Source of the DNA: CAZDYP01 sp964509505
GTDB lineage: Bacteria; Chloroflexota; Anaerolineae; JACRMK01
Assembly: GCA_964509505.1 (NCBI GenBank)
Contig: CAZDYP010000137.1
Span: 1 to 15,893 of the forward strand
Direction: 5' to 3'
Length of the DNA: 15,893 nucleotides
The notes under the pieces: generated by a model
The model's database searches: none
What the model saw: only the letters and a program-made list of their open reading frames with translations
What the model was told of the DNA's origin: nothing
Shown: piece by piece, positions 14,312 to 15,893 of the stretch
How positions within the stretch are numbered: position 1 is the first letter of the stretch
Layout: every line of letters begins with the position of its first letter
Program-made: the position numbers and the translations under genes

Positions 14312-14351
14312 AAAAAACCTGTCTCCGTAAATTGAGATTCGGAGACAGGTT
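14312..14351 (-). terminator. Intrinsic terminator of the c-di-GMP riboswitch (expression platform)
   Basis: On the minus strand AACCTGTCTCCG (14351-14340) pairs over 12 bp with CGGAGACAGGTT (14327-14316), with a 12-base loop, followed by a run of T. It is in the CAP-gene leader, 42 bases before the ATG and 38 bases after the aptamer. It is therefore an attenuator rather than the end of the previous gene, whose stop is about 250 bases upstream. Confidence 0.88.
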
Positions 14352-14393
14352 GGAGGCTGCTGGACGCGAGTCCCTGCGCTGTCAAGGAATCTC
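14334..14393 (-). promoter_or_regulatory. Predicted antiterminator pairing
   Basis: GAGATTCCTTGACAG (14393-14379) can pair with CTGTCTCCGAATCTC (14348-14334) by 7 bp and 5 bp around a 3x3 internal loop. The second strand includes most of the terminator's first arm, so antiterminator and terminator exclude each other. The first strand's GAGA is also the 3' side of the aptamer's closing stem, linking ligand binding to the choice. Confidence 0.6.
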
Positions 14394-14482
14394 TTCGGCG
14401 GCTCGGCGATCATGTCCATTGTGTGGATTTAGACCCGTAGCTTTGCGTCCCTACCTTTCGATAGGTTTGCCTTTATCGGAGA
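14390..14482 (-). ncRNA. Cyclic di-GMP-I riboswitch aptamer (GEMM-I)
   Basis: The minus strand shows the conserved core of the c-di-GMP-I class: AAAGGCAAACC, then stem CCTATC/GGTAGG closed by a GAAA tetraloop (14459-14456), then GGGACGCAAAGC (14451-14440). After that come GGGTCTAAA and a second helix ending GATCGCCGAGCCGCCGAAG. This order and spacing match the well-studied Vibrio cholerae Vc2 aptamer: the GNRA loop docks in a receptor in the second helix, and the ligand sits at the three-way junction by the conserved G and C. A short closing stem TCTC (14482-14479) with GAGA (14393-14390) is possible. The antiterminator/terminator pair follows directly. I am confident from the core motif; no covariance-model score is available. 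Confidence 0.93.
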
Positions 14483-14499
14483 ATCTTTTTATCGGCTGC

Positions 14500-14522
14500 G
14501 ATAGGCGTTTAGCGCGCCTATC
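14500..14522. repeat. Inverted repeat upstream of the riboswitch
   Basis: GATAGGCG (14500-14507) and CGCCTATC (14515-14522) form an 8-bp perfect stem with a 7-base loop. Neither strand has a T run after it. It lies between the stop of the surface-protein gene and the aptamer, and may be a 3'-end-stabilising hairpin or an operator for the riboswitch transcript. Confidence 0.5.
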
Positions 14523-14597
14523 TGTTCTAGAGTTTACTACATTCTTACCTAATCACCTTAGGTATTGAGTACCACATGACGCGACAGCCGTCGCTTA

Positions 14598-15893
14598 TCA
14601 GCGCGGTTGGGGGCGTGTCGGAATTTCCTCCAAACCCAATGGACTTGGCAATGCTGGGTTTGTCCCCGTCACAACTAGACCATGTCGCTCGCTGCGATTG
14701 TTAGTTTCGTTGCTCTCGAGGACGCCACCCGTTGGGACGGGAGGATTCCACACATCCACGTACACATACAAATCACTCGTGCCACTCGCAAACCAACCAT
14801 ACCAACGCGAGTAGGCTGCGCCGTAGCTGCCGGGCAATGAGGTCAGCACAATGCTTTGACCCGGCGCGAGACCCTCCACGTACCATGCGAGCCCGAGGCA
14901 CGGATTCATGTTGCAAGCATAGTTCCAAATCACATTTGTCGTCGGCACGGGCGACGGGTTGATGTAGAAGTCCACCCAGAAGGGCCCTGCCGCCGCATTG
15001 CCTTGATTTGTGACCGTCACAAAAATCGTCACGGGTTCGCCCGCTGCGAAGTTGTTTTTGTTGGGACTCAATGAAAAGCTGCCCACCAAATCGGGCGCTG
15101 ACGATTTCATGACGATGGGCAGATAGGTCTTGAATACAGTGGGCGGCAAGACGATGATGGCAGGGTTGACCGTCACCACCAAGGTTTTGGTGATGATACT
15201 CACACTGTTCGTCGCAGTGACGATGACTGTATAGATGCCCGGTGTGGCGTAGGTGTGTGTGATGACGGAACCGTTGACGACGACGGGTGTGCCATCGCCA
15301 AATTGCCAAGTGTATGTCACATTGGTGCCCGACGTGATATTCGTTGTGAACGTGGCAGGCTTGGTCGCCGTAACGGGCAAGCTCGCAGTCAAGCTCAATC
15401 CAGCCAGGAGGCGATCGGTCACCGTCACTACGACCGTATCCGCCGTGCTCGGCGCGCCCACTGTGTCGGTGACGATGAGCCGGAAGGTGAGGATGGCCGG
15501 TGTGGCGGGCGAGGTGAATGTCGGGCGGCTGATGACGTTGCTGTTAAGCACGACGGGTGTGCCGCTGAGCTGTGTCCAGCGATACGCTAATGGGAGATGC
15601 CCATCGGCGTCGGAGCTGGTGCTGCCATCGAGTGTGACCAATGTGCTCACGAACACGATTTGATCGGGGCCCGCGTTAGCCGTTGGCGCAAGGTTCGCAT
15701 CGTCGTTGAGAATCGTTCCCACCCCCTGCGCGTCGGCAAGGGTTGCGTTGTTTGCGCCGCTCAAGTTCACGAAGAACGTCTCATTCACTTCATACGTGGT
15801 ATCACCATTCACCGTAACTGTGATGAGTTGTGTCGTGATACCCGCCGTGAAGGTCAAGGCGCCGTTTTGGGTTGTGTAGTCACTTGGCGCGTT
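14598..15893 (-). CDS. Calx-beta / PKD / CARDB multi-domain surface protein, 3' part
   Basis: The frame is open to the window edge, so the N-terminus lies outside. The TTG at 15857 is internal, since the 12 codons before it (NAPSDYTTQNGA) complete the Calx-beta domain. In order from the edge: a Calx-beta domain ending DAQGVGTILNDD; a PKD/REJ-like domain (PTANAGPDQIVFVSTLVTLDGS, AYRWTQLSG); a PKD domain with TYTWQFGDG and ITHTYATPGIYTVIVTATN; then TYLPIVMKS (15128-15102); then a CARDB-like domain (PDLVGSFSLSPNK, TVTNQGNAAAGPFWVDFYI, ESNETNNRS). Calx-beta, PKD and CARDB domains are adhesion and spacer modules of exported proteins. There is no membrane anchor or sorting signal at the C-terminus. 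Confidence 0.85.
   Translation of the reverse strand, partial: NAPSDYTTQNGALTFTAGITTQLITVTVNGDTTYEVNETFFVNLSGANNATLADAQGVGTILNDDANLAPTANAGPDQIVFVSTLVTLDGSTSSDADGHLPLAYRWTQLSGTPVVLNSNVISRPTFTSPATPAILTFRLIVTDTVGAPSTADTVVVTVTDRLLAGLSLTASLPVTATKPATFTTNITSGTNVTYTWQFGDGTPVVVNGSVITHTYATPGIYTVIVTATNSVSIITKTLVVTVNPAIIVLPPTVFKTYLPIVMKSSAPDLVGSFSLSPNKNNFAAGEPVTIFVTVTNQGNAAAGPFWVDFYINPSPVPTTNVIWNYACNMNPCLGLAWYVEGLAPGQSIVLTSLPGSYGAAYSRWYGWFASGTSDLYVYVDVWNPPVPTGGVLESNETNNRSERHGLVVTGTNPALPSPLGLEEIPTRPQPR

Noticed and set aside
14500..14522. 8-bp hairpin as terminator of the Calx-beta/PKD gene
   Set aside because: There is no T run after it on the minus strand, so it cannot be called an intrinsic terminator; it is kept only as an inverted repeat.

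Overview
The window looks like a draft or metagenome-assembled fragment of a Chloroflexota (Chloroflexi) chromosome, probably Anaerolineae-like. The reasons are several long Thr/Pro-rich (TPTPTP) tails on exported proteins, a recurring Y/F-L-P-[LI]-V/I motif at domain borders and C-termini, an ECF sigma factor followed by a DUF5667-type membrane protein, and a DUF3352 protein. A 10-base N run (5756-5765) marks a scaffold gap. I see no tRNA, rRNA, CRISPR array or complete insertion sequence.

Layout. Positions 1-4537 (+) hold the 3' end of a large secreted beta-helix protein, a membrane-anchored DUF3352 protein with a TP-rich tail, and a shorter paralogue of it that has lost the DUF3352 body and carries an 84-bp palindromic element in frame. 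Positions 4540-5309 contain a 5'-truncated alpha/beta-hydrolase remnant, closed by a terminator at 5339-5385. Positions 5384-8701 (-) form a housekeeping block: ruvB, a DUF2905 membrane protein, a XerC/D-type recombinase and a purine nucleoside phosphorylase. A MITE-like inverted-repeat element (7203-7348) separates the recombinase from the ruvB pair. Positions 8956-12252 (+) carry an HPr-kinase-like P-loop protein with its own terminator, then an ECF sigma factor and its probable membrane-bound partner with a TP-rich tail of about 220 residues. Positions 12304-15893 (-) carry a lipoprotein, a secreted CAP-domain protein, and the 3' part of a Calx-beta/PKD/CARDB surface protein.

The strongest regulatory signal is in the leader of the CAP-domain gene (14270-14486, minus strand). 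It is a cyclic di-GMP-I (GEMM-I) riboswitch aptamer, followed by a strand that can form an antiterminator, then a canonical terminator, a second hairpin, a good Shine-Dalgarno and the ATG. The overlap of these pieces predicts that c-di-GMP turns the CAP protein off by premature termination.

Much of the window encodes extracytoplasmic proteins (beta-helix, DUF3352, DUF5667/TP tail, lipoprotein, CAP, PKD/CARDB). The ECF sigma pair and the c-di-GMP switch are the obvious points of control over this surface. All family assignments were made by reading the translated sequence without a database search.
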